In this document: positions 16,504 through 23,801 of the stretch, piece after piece
Layout of the letters: each line of letters begins with the position of its first letter
How positions within the stretch are numbered: the stretch's first letter is position 1
NCBI GenBank assembly: GCA_036278735.1
Contig: DASUKM010000029.1
Location: 1 to 64,000, forward strand
Source: DASUKM01 sp036278735
GTDB lineage: Bacteria; Acidobacteriota; Vicinamibacteria; Vicinamibacterales; 2-12-FULL-66-21
Direction of reading: 5' to 3'
DNA length: 64,000 nt
Made by a program: the position numbers and the translations under genes
The notes under the pieces: generated by a model
Told to the model about the DNA's origin: nothing
The model's database searches: none
What the model saw: only the letters and a program-made list of their open reading frames with translations

Positions 16504-17281
16504 ACGCTTTCGGATCGATCGGCCGATCGGGAATGCCGGTCACGACCGTCCGGGCGGGCGCGTCGCTGGCGGGGAACGACTCCTCGTCGGCTTCCTCGAC
16601 CGCGTCCGGCTCCGGATCGGCGGTCACCAGCGCAAGCGCAAATCCGTCGTACCCCTTGGAGCCGACGGTCTGAATGACGGTCGCGCTCACCCGCGGTTCT
16701 TCGGCGAGCAGATCGAGCGCCTGCCGCATGCCAGCCACGCTCGCGTCCTTGCCTGAGTCGTCGACGACCGCACCGCTGCGCACGACGTTGTCGATCACGA
16801 TGAGGGTGCCGGGGCGCGAGAGCCGCAGCGCCCACGTCAAGTACTCGGGCGTACCCGGCTTGTCGGCGTCGATGAAGATCAGATCGAAGGGGCCGCGGCC
16901 TTCCGCATCCAGCGCCGGCAGCGATTCCGAGGCGCGGCCCACGCGCACCTCCACGGCGTCAGCCAGACCCGCGCGTTCGATGTTGGCGCGGGCCACGTCG
17001 GCGTGCCGCGGGTCCGCTTCGAGCGTGATCAACCGGCCGCCCGGCCTGAGCGCCTGGGCGAGCCAGATCGTGCTGTAGCCGGCGAGCGTGCCGATTTCCA
17101 GAATGCTGGATGCGCCCCGCACGCGCGCGAGCAGGTGCAGCAGCTTGCCTTGCGGCGCGCTGACGCCGATCGGCGGCAGCCCGGCGGCTTCGCCGGCGCG
17201 CAGCGCCGCGGTCGCGCGCGCGTCGGGCTGCACCACGCGCGCCAGGTAGTCATCGACCGCCGTCCATTCGTTCTGCGGCAT
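16493..17281 (-). CDS. O-methyltransferase (COMT/caffeoyl-CoA type)
   Basis: A 262-residue class I SAM-dependent methyltransferase. Motif I is I-L-E-I-G-T-L-A-G-Y-S-T near residues 61-72, and the acidic loop is L-I-T-L-E-A-D. The metal-site region is L-I-F-I-D-A-D-K, followed by I-V-I-D-N-V-V-R-S-G-A. These are features of the cation-dependent O-methyltransferase family that methylates catechol-like hydroxyls. The last 40 residues (acidic, with S-F-P-A-S-D) extend beyond the usual fold. The ATG at 17281 follows GAGG. It is monocistronic, and its substrate cannot be predicted. Confidence 0.85.
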   Translation of the reverse strand: MPQNEWTAVDDYLARVVQPDARATAALRAGEAAGLPPIGVSAPQGKLLHLLARVRGASSILEIGTLAGYSTIWLAQALRPGGRLITLEADPRHADVARANIERAGLADAVEVRVGRASESLPALDAEGRGPFDLIFIDADKPGTPEYLTWALRLSRPGTLIVIDNVVRSGAVVDDSGKDASVAGMRQALDLLAEEPRVSATVIQTVGSKGYDGFALALVTADPEPDAVEEADEESFPASDAPARTVVTGIPDRPIDPKAFSG

Positions 17282-17490
17282 CGGATCCTCGCCCCCTCGC
17301 CCGACGGATGCGCAGCACCTCGAGCGTACCCGTCCGGGCGGCATCGGTCGTCGAGGCTCAACCGCCGGCGCGCGCCTCCGCGACGTCACCGTCCGGCATC
17401 CGATCGATCCTGCCCGATAGCGAATCGGTTGTCGAGTCGAGAGGAGCGGCGCGGCCGAGGAGACGGCTCGACCGCGCGCTGGCGAATGGG

Positions 17491-18189
17491 TTACTTGCTG
17501 ACCGAAAAGCCCGACATCGTCACGTCGACGTTGTGCGCGACGCGCACGCCGACGATGCCGTCGAGGGAATCGAGCTTGCCCGGACCGACGAGCGCGTCCT
17601 TGTCGAAGCCGGCCACGACCGTGCCGTTGATCTGGCATTCGGCGCGGCTGCCGTGCACGTTCCAGCCCACTTCGTTGGTGACCGTCTTGTCGTCCCCGGC
17701 CTTGTGCACCGCGTCGTTGGCCTCCTTCCTCGTCAGCGTCGTGACCTGGCCGCCGCTGAACTCACGCACCAGGAACGTGCCGTCGCCGTACGCCACGCAG
17801 TACATGAGGCTCGGCTGGTCGGTGTCGAGATGGCTTCCGCCGATGAAGATGCCGTACGGGTGCGGATGTCCGGAGCGAACCCCGACCCCCGTTTCCTTGA
17901 AGGTGGCCTTGGCCGTGAAGTCGTCGGTGGCCTTGTTCGACGGATCCCAGTAGACGGCGGCCGGGCCCGTCGAGATCTGGAACGTGTCCCCGTCTTTCTT
18001 GAACTTGGAATCGTTGATGGAGCCGCCCCGTTTGGCCGACTGCGCGTCGATCTTCCCGTGCCAGCCCGGCGCGAAGATGCCGCCGCCGGCGACTTTCTGA
18101 TCCACATCCTGATGACCCTGGGCCGCGGTGCCGATGCCGACCGCGAGCATACCGGCCAGCGCGACCGCGCCGACGTAGCCGAAGCGCAT
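17491..18189 (-). CDS. Secreted protein of unknown function
   Basis: A 232-residue exported protein starting M-R-F-G-Y-V-G-A-V-A-L-A-G-M-L-A, with cleavage expected after the Ala-rich stretch near residue 23. The start follows a strong AAAGGAGG site. The mature part alternates strands and turns and has W-D-P-S-N-K, G-H-P-H-P-Y-G-I-F-I-G-G-S-H and Y-C-V-A-Y-G-D-G-T-F segments. This suggests a jelly-roll fold like those of family 16 or DUF1080-type carbohydrate modules, but I do not recognise a specific family. The region 17282-17490 upstream of the neighbouring gene holds no gene that I can see. Confidence 0.6.
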   Translation of the reverse strand: MRFGYVGAVALAGMLAVGIGTAAQGHQDVDQKVAGGGIFAPGWHGKIDAQSAKRGGSINDSKFKKDGDTFQISTGPAAVYWDPSNKATDDFTAKATFKETGVGVRSGHPHPYGIFIGGSHLDTDQPSLMYCVAYGDGTFLVREFSGGQVTTLTRKEANDAVHKAGDDKTVTNEVGWNVHGSRAECQINGTVVAGFDKDALVGPGKLDSLDGIVGVRVAHNVDVTMSGFSVSK

Positions 18190-18341
18190 GAAGTCCTCCT
18201 TTTGCAACAGCGTTGTTAACGATATCACCACGGTCGCCGCGCTGCTGGGAGGCTGTTTCAGCGCCACGCGAGCACCCAGGCGCAGCCGGCCAAGCACGCG
18301 CGGCTGGGGCGTCTGCAGGAACACTGATAGACTCCTCGGCC

Positions 18342-19148
18342 ATGCCGGCAGGGCCCATGATTCATGTCCGCGACCTGGTCAAGAAGTACGGCGAGCTGAC
18401 GGCGGTCGGGGGCATTTCGTTCGACGTGCAGCCGGGGGAGGTCTTCGCGTTCCTCGGACCAAACGGCGCCGGCAAGACGACGACGATCAAGATGTTGACG
18501 ACGCTGCTGAAGCCCACCAGCGGGACGCTGGCGCTCGACGGGCTCGACCCGGTCGCGCACCCGACCCAGGTCCGCCGGCGCTTCGGGATCGTGTTTCAGG
18601 ATGCGAGCCTCGACGCCGAGCTCACGGCGAAGGAGAACCTGGAACTGCACGCCGCGTTGTACGCCGTGCCGCGGGCCGCCCGGATCGAGCGCATGGAGCG
18701 GCTGCTGAAGCTCTTCGAGTTGTGGGAGCGCCGCAACGATCTCGTCAAGCAGTTCTCGGGCGGCATGCGTCGCCGCCTCGAGATCGCGCGCGGACTGCTC
18801 CACACGCCGAAGATCCTGTTTCTCGACGAGCCGACGCTCGGCCTCGATCCGCAGACCCGCAATCAGATGTGGAATCACGTCCGCGCGCTCAACGAGCAGG
18901 AACGCGTGACCGTCTTCCTGACGACGCACTACATGGAGGAGGCCGAACGCGTCGCCCAGCGGATTGCGATCATCGATCACGGCAAGATCGTCGCCGAAGG
19001 ATCCGCGCCGGCGCTGAAGGCGCAGACGAAGACGGAGACGCTCGAGCAGGCGTTCCTGGCGCTGACCGGCTCCACGATCCGCGACGAGCAGGCGACCGGG
19101 CTCGACAAGATGCGCACCATGGCGAAGATGTGGAACCGAAAGCGATGA
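18342..19148 (+). CDS. ABC transporter ATP-binding protein (DrrA-type)
   Basis: A 268-residue ATPase with Walker A G-P-N-G-A-G-K-T-T near residues 42-50, the Q-loop in V-F-Q-D, signature F-S-G-G-M-R-R-R, Walker B I-L-F-L-D-E-P and the H-loop T-T-H-Y-M-E-E-A-E. This is the daunorubicin-resistance (DrrA) class that powers ABC-2 exporters. The start at 18342 has no clear ribosome site, and an alternative ATG lies at 18357. The stop overlaps the permease start (ATGA). The last 30 residues resemble the usual C-terminal extension of this class. The exported substrate is unknown. Confidence 0.9.
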   Translation: MPAGPMIHVRDLVKKYGELTAVGGISFDVQPGEVFAFLGPNGAGKTTTIKMLTTLLKPTSGTLALDGLDPVAHPTQVRRRFGIVFQDASLDAELTAKENLELHAALYAVPRAARIERMERLLKLFELWERRNDLVKQFSGGMRRRLEIARGLLHTPKILFLDEPTLGLDPQTRNQMWNHVRALNEQERVTVFLTTHYMEEAERVAQRIAIIDHGKIVAEGSAPALKAQTKTETLEQAFLALTGSTIRDEQATGLDKMRTMAKMWNRKR

Positions 19149-19897
19149 CGCTCAGCGTGATCCGGATGCTCTGGGTGCGGCAACTCAAACGCTACGTGCG
19201 CTCGCGCGCCCGCATCGTCGGGGCGCTCGGCCAGCCGCTGCTGTTCCTGATCGCGCTCGGCTTCGGGTTCGGGCCGGTCTACGCGCGCGCTGGACAGGGC
19301 AATTACATCCAGTTCCTCGCGCCGGGCGTGATCGCGATGACGATCCTGTTCACCGCGATTTTCTCCGGCATCGAACTGATCTGGGACCGCCAGTTCGGGT
19401 TCCTGAAGGAGACGCTCGTCGCACCCGTCTCGAGGCTGACGATCATGATCGGCCGGACGCTCGGCGGGGCGACGGTCGCCGTCGTCCAGGGGCTGATCGT
19501 CGCGCTCGCCTGCCTGATCGTCGGGTTTCGCGGCGGCAGCCTGGCGACGGCGCCGCACGCGGTCGCGTTCATGGCGCTCGTGGCGCTCATGTTCACCGCG
19601 CTCGGGACGGCGCTCGCATCGGTGATGGAAGACTTCCAGGGCTTCCAGCTCGTGATGAACTTCCTCGTGATGCCGATCTTCTTCCTGTCCGGCGCGCTGT
19701 TCCCGCTGACGCACGTGCCGCGCGCGCTCGCGATCGTCGCGGCCGTCGATCCGCTGTCGTATGGCGTGGACGGGCTGCGCATCGCGCTGACCGGCCTGTC
19801 GCACTTCGGCCTCGCGCTCGACTACGCGGTCCTCCTCGTGCTGACGTCCATCCTGCTCCTGCTCGGCAGCTATCTGTTCTCGCGCATTCAGGTGTAG
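19145..19897 (+). CDS. ABC-2 type transporter permease (DrrB-type)
   Basis: A 250-residue integral membrane protein with six predicted helices. It has the ABC-2 core segments F-L-A-P-G-V-I-A-M near residue 57, W-D-R-Q-F-G-F-L-K-E-T-L-V-A-P-V-S-R near 78, and V-M-P-I-F-F-L-S-G-A-L-F-P near 175, the last typical of DrrB/NodJ-like permeases. It overlaps the ATPase gene by four bases and forms the transport complex with it in the inner membrane. Drug or polysaccharide export is typical of the class, but no substrate clue is nearby. Confidence 0.9.
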   Translation: MTLSVIRMLWVRQLKRYVRSRARIVGALGQPLLFLIALGFGFGPVYARAGQGNYIQFLAPGVIAMTILFTAIFSGIELIWDRQFGFLKETLVAPVSRLTIMIGRTLGGATVAVVQGLIVALACLIVGFRGGSLATAPHAVAFMALVALMFTALGTALASVMEDFQGFQLVMNFLVMPIFFLSGALFPLTHVPRALAIVAAVDPLSYGVDGLRIALTGLSHFGLALDYAVLLVLTSILLLLGSYLFSRIQV

Positions 19898-19957
19898 GCC
19901 GCGCGTCCTGCCCGATCGGGTGATGCACGCGCGGACGCGCGCTTCTACGATCGGTCC

Positions 19958-20893
19958 ATGCCCCTGCGCGATCCGTACACGGACGACGAGCGGCTGGACG
20001 CGTATTCGCAGGCGGTCGTGGCCGCGGTCGAGGCGGTTGGCCCCGCGGTCGCGAAGATCGAAGCGGGCCGCTCGGCGGGCTCCGGGTTCCTCTTCACGCC
20101 CGACGGCCTCGTCCTGACCAACAGCCACGTCGTCGGCGAGGCGGCCCGAATCGCCGTCTGCCTTCCGGACGGACGTTCACTGCGCGCCGATATCGTCGGC
20201 GACGATCCTGAAACGGATCTCGCGGTGCTGCGCGTGCCCGCCGACGGCGCCCCGCTCCCCTGGGCCACGCTGGGCGATTCTCGCGGGCTCCGCGTGGGTC
20301 AGATCGCCATCGCCATCGGGAACCCGTACGGGTTCCAGCACACCGTCACGGCGGGCGTGGTCAGCGCGCTCGGCCGCTCGCTGCGTGCACGGTCCGGACG
20401 CCTCATGGACGACATCCTGCAGACCGACGCCGCGCTGAATCCGGGCAACTCCGGCGGCCCGCTGGTGACGACGCGTGGCGAGGTGATTGGCGTGAACACC
20501 GCGATGATCGCGGCGGCGCAGGGGTTGTCCTTCGCCATTGCCGCCAGCACGGTGCGGTTCGTGGCCGCGCGGCTGATCCGCGACGGACGCGTCCGGCGCA
20601 GCTACATCGGCATGGCGGGCCAGAACGTCGTCGTGCCGCGCGATCTCGCCCGCACGCTCGGGATTGCCGCCGCATCCGGCGTGCGGGTGGCCTCGATCGA
20701 GCCGTCGAGCCCGGCCGACCGCGCCGGCCTGCGTCCGTCGGACATCGTCCTCGCCTTCGCCGGCGCGCCCGTGTCCGGCATCGACGACCTTCACCGGCTC
20801 CTGACGGACGACCGCATCGGCACCCCCTGCCCCGCCGTGATCCTGCGGCAGGGCGCGCGCCGGACCGTGACCGTCGTGCCAGCGGAGACGTGA
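19958..20893 (+). CDS. HtrA-like (S1C) serine protease with PDZ domain, no signal peptide
   Basis: A 311-residue trypsin-like protease with one PDZ domain. The triad is intact: H57 in T-N-S-H-V-V, D87 in P-E-T-D-L-A-V-L and S165 in N-P-G-N-S-G-G-P. The PDZ domain spans about residues 215-305. Unlike DegP/DegS it begins with a charged soluble stretch, with no signal or membrane anchor, so cytoplasmic location is likely. It converges with a two-gene minus-strand unit that encodes a LuxR regulator and a catalytically degenerate relative. The pair may cooperate in a quality-control or signalling task, which is my inference. Confidence 0.88.
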   Translation: MPLRDPYTDDERLDAYSQAVVAAVEAVGPAVAKIEAGRSAGSGFLFTPDGLVLTNSHVVGEAARIAVCLPDGRSLRADIVGDDPETDLAVLRVPADGAPLPWATLGDSRGLRVGQIAIAIGNPYGFQHTVTAGVVSALGRSLRARSGRLMDDILQTDAALNPGNSGGPLVTTRGEVIGVNTAMIAAAQGLSFAIAASTVRFVAARLIRDGRVRRSYIGMAGQNVVVPRDLARTLGIAAASGVRVASIEPSSPADRAGLRPSDIVLAFAGAPVSGIDDLHRLLTDDRIGTPCPAVILRQGARRTVTVVPAET

Positions 20894-20951
20894 CCGTCGC
20901 GCCGCAAGACGGACGCCGCGATCCGTGCCGCGCTCGCGTCTCGGCAGCGTG

Positions 20952-21362
20952 CTACACCGCCACGATCCCGCGCCGCACCGCGCGCCGAACCGCCTCCGTC
21001 CGGTTGTGCACCCCCAGTTTGCCCAGGATCGATGCGACGTGGAACTTCACCGTCTGATCGCTGATCGACAGCCGCGCGGCGATTGCCTTGTTCGACAGTC
21101 CTTCGGCCAGCAGTTCGAGCACGTCCACTTCGCGCGCGGTCAGCGGCTCGACGGCCTCGTCCGCCTCTGAACGGGTACCCCAGAGCGGCTCCGCCACACC
21201 ATCGCGGTCGTCGACGGGGGCGACCAGCAGACCGTCGGCGTCGAGACCTGCGGCGCGCGCGGCAGCAATCGTGGCGTATTCGCCGACAATCCTCAACGAC
21301 GGATCGGCCCTGGCGCGCAGCTTCGCGCGCGCACGCGCCGAGCCGACCAGGAGCACACGCAT
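20952..21362 (-). CDS. LuxR-type DNA-binding regulator with a short divergent N-terminus
   Basis: A 136-residue protein. The N-terminal part (about 65 residues, M-R-V-L-L-V-G-S) looks like a shortened receiver-like fold without the phospho-acceptor Asp pattern. The C-terminus is a clear LuxR/GerE helix-turn-helix: [21 protein letters not shown] and D-Q-T-V-K-F-H. The start codon shares one base with the stop of the upstream pseudoprotease gene (TGATG), so translation is coupled. It probably regulates transcription without classical phosphorylation, perhaps controlled by the pseudoprotease. Confidence 0.8.
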   Translation of the reverse strand: MRVLLVGSARARAKLRARADPSLRIVGEYATIAAARAAGLDADGLLVAPVDDRDGVAEPLWGTRSEADEAVEPLTAREVDVLELLAEGLSNKAIAARLSISDQTVKFHVASILGKLGVHNRTEAVRRAVRRGIVAV

Positions 21363-22264
21363 CAGTGCCCGGGCCGTTCGCCGACGGTCATCGAGACGTC
21401 GACGGGCTGGCCGGCGCGAACGAGCCGCATCGGGACCGAACGCCCGACGCGATCGGCCATGAGCAGGTCGAGCAGATCCTCGGGGGACTCCACGGGGTGG
21501 CCGTCGAACTCGGCGATCATGTCGCCGATCAGGATTCCGCCTTCCGCCGCCGGGCTGCCGTCGGTGACGCCGACGACGAGCAGGGCGCGCTCGCGTCCGG
21601 GCAGGGCCTGCTGATTCGGCGACAACCGGACCGGCTGGCCGGCGATGCCGAGGAACCCGCGCTTCATGCTTCCGTGCTCGAGCACGGTCGCGGCCGTCTT
21701 CCACGCGATCGACGCCGGGATGACGACGCCGAGGCCGCGAATCGCGGCGGCCGTCGAGACGCCGAGCAGCCCTCCGGCTGCATCGAGGAACGCGCCGCCC
21801 GAAAAGCCATCGTGCATCGGAGCGGTCGTCCGGATCACCTGGTCGATCGAGCGCCGGCGTCCGGTAGCGAGCGGACCGCCGATCACGGACACGATCCCCA
21901 CACTGGCCGTGAGCGAGTTGCTCCACGAGCGCGCGACCGCCAACGCGAGGTGACCCACGCGCGGCGCCGCGCTCGCCAGCGTCGCGGCCGGAAGCTGCAG
22001 GCCTTCGACGCGCAGCACCGCCAGACTCGTCGCCGGATCCCAGCCCGCGAGCTCCGCGTCGAGCGTCTGGCCGTCGGGACGCCGGACGCGGGGCGCGTGG
22101 TCTTCGCGGCCGAGGGCGCGCGCGGTCGTCAGCACCACGCCGTCAGCGTACACGAGCCCGCTGACTGGACGACGTCGTCCCTGAACCTGCACGACCGATG
22201 ATGCCGCCGCGGCGACGACGTCGGCCATCTGATTTGAAAAATTGACGAGCAGTTCGGTGTTCAT
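21362..22264 (-). CDS. HtrA-like pseudoprotease with PDZ domain
   Basis: A 300-residue trypsin-like protein with a C-terminal PDZ domain (about 205-295). It aligns well with the intact protease at 19958 but has lost two triad residues. The His position is Arg (R49 in L-T-T-A-R-A-L) and the Asp position is Ser (S80 in D-P-A-T-S-L-A-V-L). The Ser is retained (S155 in D-G-F-S-G-G-A). Peptidase activity is therefore unlikely, and a binding or sensory role is more plausible. It lacks a signal peptide, like its neighbour, and is cotranscribed with the LuxR gene. The frame is intact, so this is not a pseudogene. Confidence 0.82.
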   Translation of the reverse strand: MNTELLVNFSNQMADVVAAAASSVVQVQGRRRPVSGLVYADGVVLTTARALGREDHAPRVRRPDGQTLDAELAGWDPATSLAVLRVEGLQLPAATLASAAPRVGHLALAVARSWSNSLTASVGIVSVIGGPLATGRRRSIDQVIRTTAPMHDGFSGGAFLDAAGGLLGVSTAAAIRGLGVVIPASIAWKTAATVLEHGSMKRGFLGIAGQPVRLSPNQQALPGRERALLVVGVTDGSPAAEGGILIGDMIAEFDGHPVESPEDLLDLLMADRVGRSVPMRLVRAGQPVDVSMTVGERPGH

Positions 22265-22307
22265 GCCCCATCGTCGCGCAACTGGCGAGACGGCGCATCA
22301 CCCGATC

Positions 22308-22376
22308 GGGCGGAGGGCGGAAGGCGGAGGGCGGAGGGCGGAGGGCGGAAGGCGGGGGGCGGAGGGCGGAGGGCGG
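22308..22376. repeat. (GGGCGGA)n tandem repeat, about ten units
   Basis: Ten near-perfect 7-base units, mostly GGGCGGA with AGGCGGA and AGGCGGG variants, lie between the pseudoprotease start and the end of the PEP-CTERM gene. The array is purine-rich on the plus strand and of the same type as the 12636 array. Confidence 0.75.
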
Positions 22377-22399
22377 TGCCCGGGACCCACACTCCCCTG

Positions 22400-23014
22400 T
22401 CAGCGCACCCGAGCCAGACGCGCACGCCGACGGAGGAGCAATCCACAGCATCCGGACAGCGTGAGGAAAACCGAGGCAGGCTCCGGCGTTGCCGCGGGCG
22501 AGCCTTCGAAGGCGATGACGGCCTCGGACGACACGTCGCGATCGCGCGGCCCTTCGCGCACGCTGAAGCGGCTGAAGGTGACGGTGATCGCCGTGATCGT
22601 CGCGCCGCGGAGATCGGGAGTCAACGAGCCGAACCGGCGGCCGACGACCTGGGATTCGTCGTACACGTTCGTGCTCCAGACACCGTCGGGATAGCGGATA
22701 CCGGCGCCGATCTCGTCGTCGACCCCGTTGGTCAGGATCGCGACGGCGTCATCGAAGTTCGCATCCGAAGCGGTCGCGCGAAACGTGTGGCCAACGATGT
22801 CGGGGCCGACCGCGAAGTTGAACAGCTCCGGCCCTGCATTCGTCACACGCCACGGAAACTGCACGAAGAACACACCGGTGGCGCCGACCGTCACAGGAAA
22901 TCCTCCCAAACCCCACCCGACGCCGATGGGCCCCGAGGCAATGACGGGATCCGCGAACGAGGTGGCCGGCAGGACGAGAATGCCAAGGAGGGCCAGACAT
23001 GGGCGCAGTTTCAT
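22400..23014 (-). CDS. PEP-CTERM sorting-domain protein (second of tandem pair)
   Basis: A 204-residue secreted protein. The signal peptide is M-K-L-R-P-C-L-A-L-L-G-I-L-V-L-P-A-T-S-F-A-D, cleaved near residue 22. The C-terminus has the PEP-CTERM tripartite signal T-P-E-P-A-S-V, a hydrophobic helix and an Arg-rich end. An exosortase would cleave there and process the protein to the envelope or outside. The body is beta-rich and strongly similar to the upstream neighbour. The ATG overlaps the upstream stop (ATGA) and follows GGGGGAGG. No exosortase is encoded in this window. Function is unknown. Confidence 0.8.
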   Translation of the reverse strand: MKLRPCLALLGILVLPATSFADPVIASGPIGVGWGLGGFPVTVGATGVFFVQFPWRVTNAGPELFNFAVGPDIVGHTFRATASDANFDDAVAILTNGVDDEIGAGIRYPDGVWSTNVYDESQVVGRRFGSLTPDLRGATITAITVTFSRFSVREGPRDRDVSSEAVIAFEGSPAATPEPASVFLTLSGCCGLLLRRRARLARVR

Positions 23015-23619
23015 AGGGCCTCCCCCTTGCGGAACGCCCGGCGCCGCACGATGAGCCACATCGTCCCGGCCGATAACAGCAGCAGCAGCGGAGCCGGCTC
23101 CGGCGTCGGCGCCGGGGTGCCCTCGAACCCCAGCATCGCATCTACGGATGCGTAGCGATCCTGCTGCATCTGCTGGATGTCAAATGAGGTGAAGGTGAGT
23201 GTGATGGCGGTGAGCGCCGCGCCGCGCAGATCGGGCATCGACGAGCCGAATGGCCGACCCAGGATGTTCGACTCGTTGAACACCTCCGTGAGCAGAGTGC
23301 CGGTCAGATCTTGAATGGCCACGCCGATGTAGTCGTCCGTTCCGTTTGTGAGGACGGCAGCGGCTTCCGCGAAGGGTGGGTCTGCCGGGGTCTCGCGAAA
23401 CGTGAGGCCCACGAGCTCGGGTGCGAGCGGAAGGGTGAAGAGTTCCGGCCCCGAAAAGACGGGCCGCCACGGGAACTCCATGAACATGCTGGCTGGGCCG
23501 ACGGAATTCGTCACATTCCAGTCGAGCTGCAGATGTCCAGACGCAATCACGGGGTCGGCGAACGAGGTGGCAGGCAACGCAAGGGCGCCAAGCACAGCAA
23601 CGGAGCAAAGCCACTTCAT
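23011..23619 (-). CDS. PEP-CTERM sorting-domain protein (first of tandem pair)
   Basis: A 202-residue paralogue of the following gene. The two share the signal-peptide core L-P-A-T-S-F-A-D-P-V-I-A-S-G, an E-L-F segment, L-T-N-G-x-D-D and the P-D-L-R-G-A-x-x-T-A-I-T block. The sorting signal is P-T-P-E-P-A-P, a Leu-rich helix and V-R-R-R-A. The start at 23619 follows AGGAGGAGGACC. An inverted repeat TTCTCC-TTTT-GGAGAA (23664-23679) lies about 45 bases upstream and could be a regulatory site. Tandem duplication of one secreted beta-rich protein is the simplest origin. Confidence 0.8.
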   Translation of the reverse strand: MKWLCSVAVLGALALPATSFADPVIASGHLQLDWNVTNSVGPASMFMEFPWRPVFSGPELFTLPLAPELVGLTFRETPADPPFAEAAAVLTNGTDDYIGVAIQDLTGTLLTEVFNESNILGRPFGSSMPDLRGAALTAITLTFTSFDIQQMQQDRYASVDAMLGFEGTPAPTPEPAPLLLLLSAGTMWLIVRRRAFRKGEAL

Positions 23620-23801
23620 CTGGTCCTCCTCCTGACCCGATGGCGGGATGCATGGGCGGGGGATTCTCCTTTTGGAGAACGCGCGTGCAGGAAAGAGCCA
23701 GTGCCCTGCACGGAACGGTTCCGACCACGCGGCGCGAGTTGGGGCACAGCAAGAGAGATGCCCTGCGCGCGCGGACCGGCTGCACGCGAGGCGTCCGGTG
23801 C

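Noticed and set aside
23620..23801. Sigma-54 (-24/-12) promoter upstream of the PEP-CTERM pair
   Set aside because: A TGG...TGC match is present near 23680-23700 on the minus strand, but the spacing between GG and GC is nine, not ten, bases. The call is not supported.
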